Shown here piece by piece: positions 63,418-64,000 of a stretch of 64,000 nucleotides of DNA; the stretch's first letter is position 1, and each line of letters begins with the position of its first letter. This DNA comes from Acidobacteriota bacterium. GTDB lineage: Bacteria; Acidobacteriota; Vicinamibacteria; Vicinamibacterales; UBA2999. Position numbers and translations under genes: made by a program. The stretch is from NCBI GenBank assembly GCA_018000455.1, contig JAGNJW010000013.1:1-64000 (forward strand). The letters are read 5' to 3'. The notes beneath the pieces were generated by a model. That model made no database searches, had not been told where the DNA came from, and worked only from the letters and a program-made list of their open reading frames with translations.

Positions 63418-64000
63418 ATGCGCGTGTTGTCCACGCTCACCTACTACCATCCGCACTGGACCGGCCTGACCAACCTCGCGCGGCGCATCGCCGAAGGCCT
63501 GGTGCGGCGCGGTCACACGGTCACGGTGCTGACCACGCGGCACGAGCCGGGGCTCGCACGAGACGAGATGGTGAGCGGCATCCGCGTGCTTCGCCTCCGG
63601 CCCTGGGCGTTCATCAGCCGCGGTGCGGTGGCGCCATCGTGGCCATGGCAGCTGGCCCGGCTGCTGCCCGAGCATGATGTCGTGCACATCCACACTCCGC
63701 AGGCCGAGGCCCTCCTCGTCGCCGCGTGTGCGCGCTCGCTCGGCAAACCGGTGCTCATCACTCACCATGGGGATCTCGTGATGCCGGCCGGCAGCTTCAA
63801 CCGTGTGGTCGAGCGAACGGTCACCGCCACGATGTCGATGGCCGGACGTCTGGCTCATGTGGTCGCGCCCCTCAGTGCCGACTATGCGGCGCACTCCGAC
63901 TTCCTGGCGCCGCTCGGCTCGCGCCTCACGCCCGTGTCGCCCCCGATTGACATGCCGCCACCGCAACCCGACGAAGTAGCGGCGTGGCGGCAGCGGCTGA
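63418..64000 (+). CDS. Family 4-type glycosyltransferase, N-terminal part (runs off the window)
   Basis: From the ATG at 63418 the frame is open to the last base (194 codons). It begins MRVLSTLTYYHPHWTGLTNL, then ARRIAEGLVRRGHTVTVLTT, DVVHIHTPQAEALLVAACA and PVLITHHGDLVMPAGSFN. This is the GT-B N-terminal domain of a GT4-like glycosyltransferase acting on a nucleotide sugar at the cytoplasmic membrane face. The nucleotide-binding C-terminal half with its E-x7-E motif lies outside. It follows the epimerase by 41 bp on the same strand. Confidence 0.82.
   Translation, partial: MRVLSTLTYYHPHWTGLTNLARRIAEGLVRRGHTVTVLTTRHEPGLARDEMVSGIRVLRLRPWAFISRGAVAPSWPWQLARLLPEHDVVHIHTPQAEALLVAACARSLGKPVLITHHGDLVMPAGSFNRVVERTVTATMSMAGRLAHVVAPLSADYAAHSDFLAPLGSRLTPVSPPIDMPPPQPDEVAAWRQRL

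Overview
The window looks like a chromosomal segment of a GC-rich environmental bacterium, most likely an Acidobacteriota member (Vicinamibacteria-like). This is an inference from gene content: an orphan duplicated MacB/FtsX permease, an ECF sigma factor overlapping a TPR-carrying Ser/Thr kinase, two heme-less PQQ dehydrogenases, a DPP-IV-type peptidase, and many exported redox enzymes. No rRNA, tRNA, CRISPR array or phage module was seen. Many genes have a TANNNT-like -10 hexamer ending 6-7 nt before the start codon, which suggests leaderless mRNAs. Others have clear AGGAG-type ribosome binding sites, so both start modes seem to coexist.

Layout. 1-1.2 kb is mobile debris: the first codons of an IS630-type transposase, a 5'-truncated IS30 transposase, and copy A of a 213-bp palindromic MITE-like element. 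1.3-12.5 kb carries a PQQ dehydrogenase, a MOSC protein, the orphan permease, an alpha/beta hydrolase with an unusual nucleophile elbow, a DUF4389 membrane protein, an S9 peptidase and two uncharacterised proteins. 12.5-24.2 kb is metabolic: a molybdopterin oxidoreductase, an M20 amidohydrolase, a beta-propeller protein overlapping an MFS transporter, a Tat-exported amine oxidase, a second PQQ dehydrogenase, a cupin and a predicted exported histone-deacetylase-fold hydrolase. 24.3-28.3 kb holds a large propeller/FN3 protein and then a gene graveyard: an HNH remnant, a nested inverted repeat and a kinase fossil. 28.3-35.7 kb (minus strand) holds a lipoprotein, a PaoABC-like molybdenum hydroxylase operon, a HupE/UreJ protein and a CapA-like protein. 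MITE copy B lies at 36.0-36.3 kb, just behind selO.

37.8-42.8 kb is a signalling unit: ECF sigma factor, TPR kinase and an exported S74-chaperone protein. 42.8-46.7 kb has a DCC thioredoxin-like protein, a subtilase with an adjacent small protein resembling its prodomain, a cytochrome c and a TauE/SafE permease. Pyruvate carboxylase follows at 46.7-50.2 kb, then a PilZ protein. A SerA-type dehydrogenase is translationally coupled to a GlcD/D-2-hydroxyglutarate-dehydrogenase-like flavoprotein (50.8-53.6 kb), divergent from an exported pentein-fold hydrolase behind a tandem operator-like palindrome.

55-62.4 kb is a tightly packed minus-strand tripartite efflux operon: TetR, membrane fusion lipoprotein, ABC ATPase, TolC-like channel, second ABC ATPase and two ABC-2 permeases. 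Five of its six junctions are 4-bp ATGA overlaps, and a palindromic operator region lies in front of tetR. The window ends with a TIGR01777-type epimerase and the start of a family 4 glycosyltransferase that runs off the edge.
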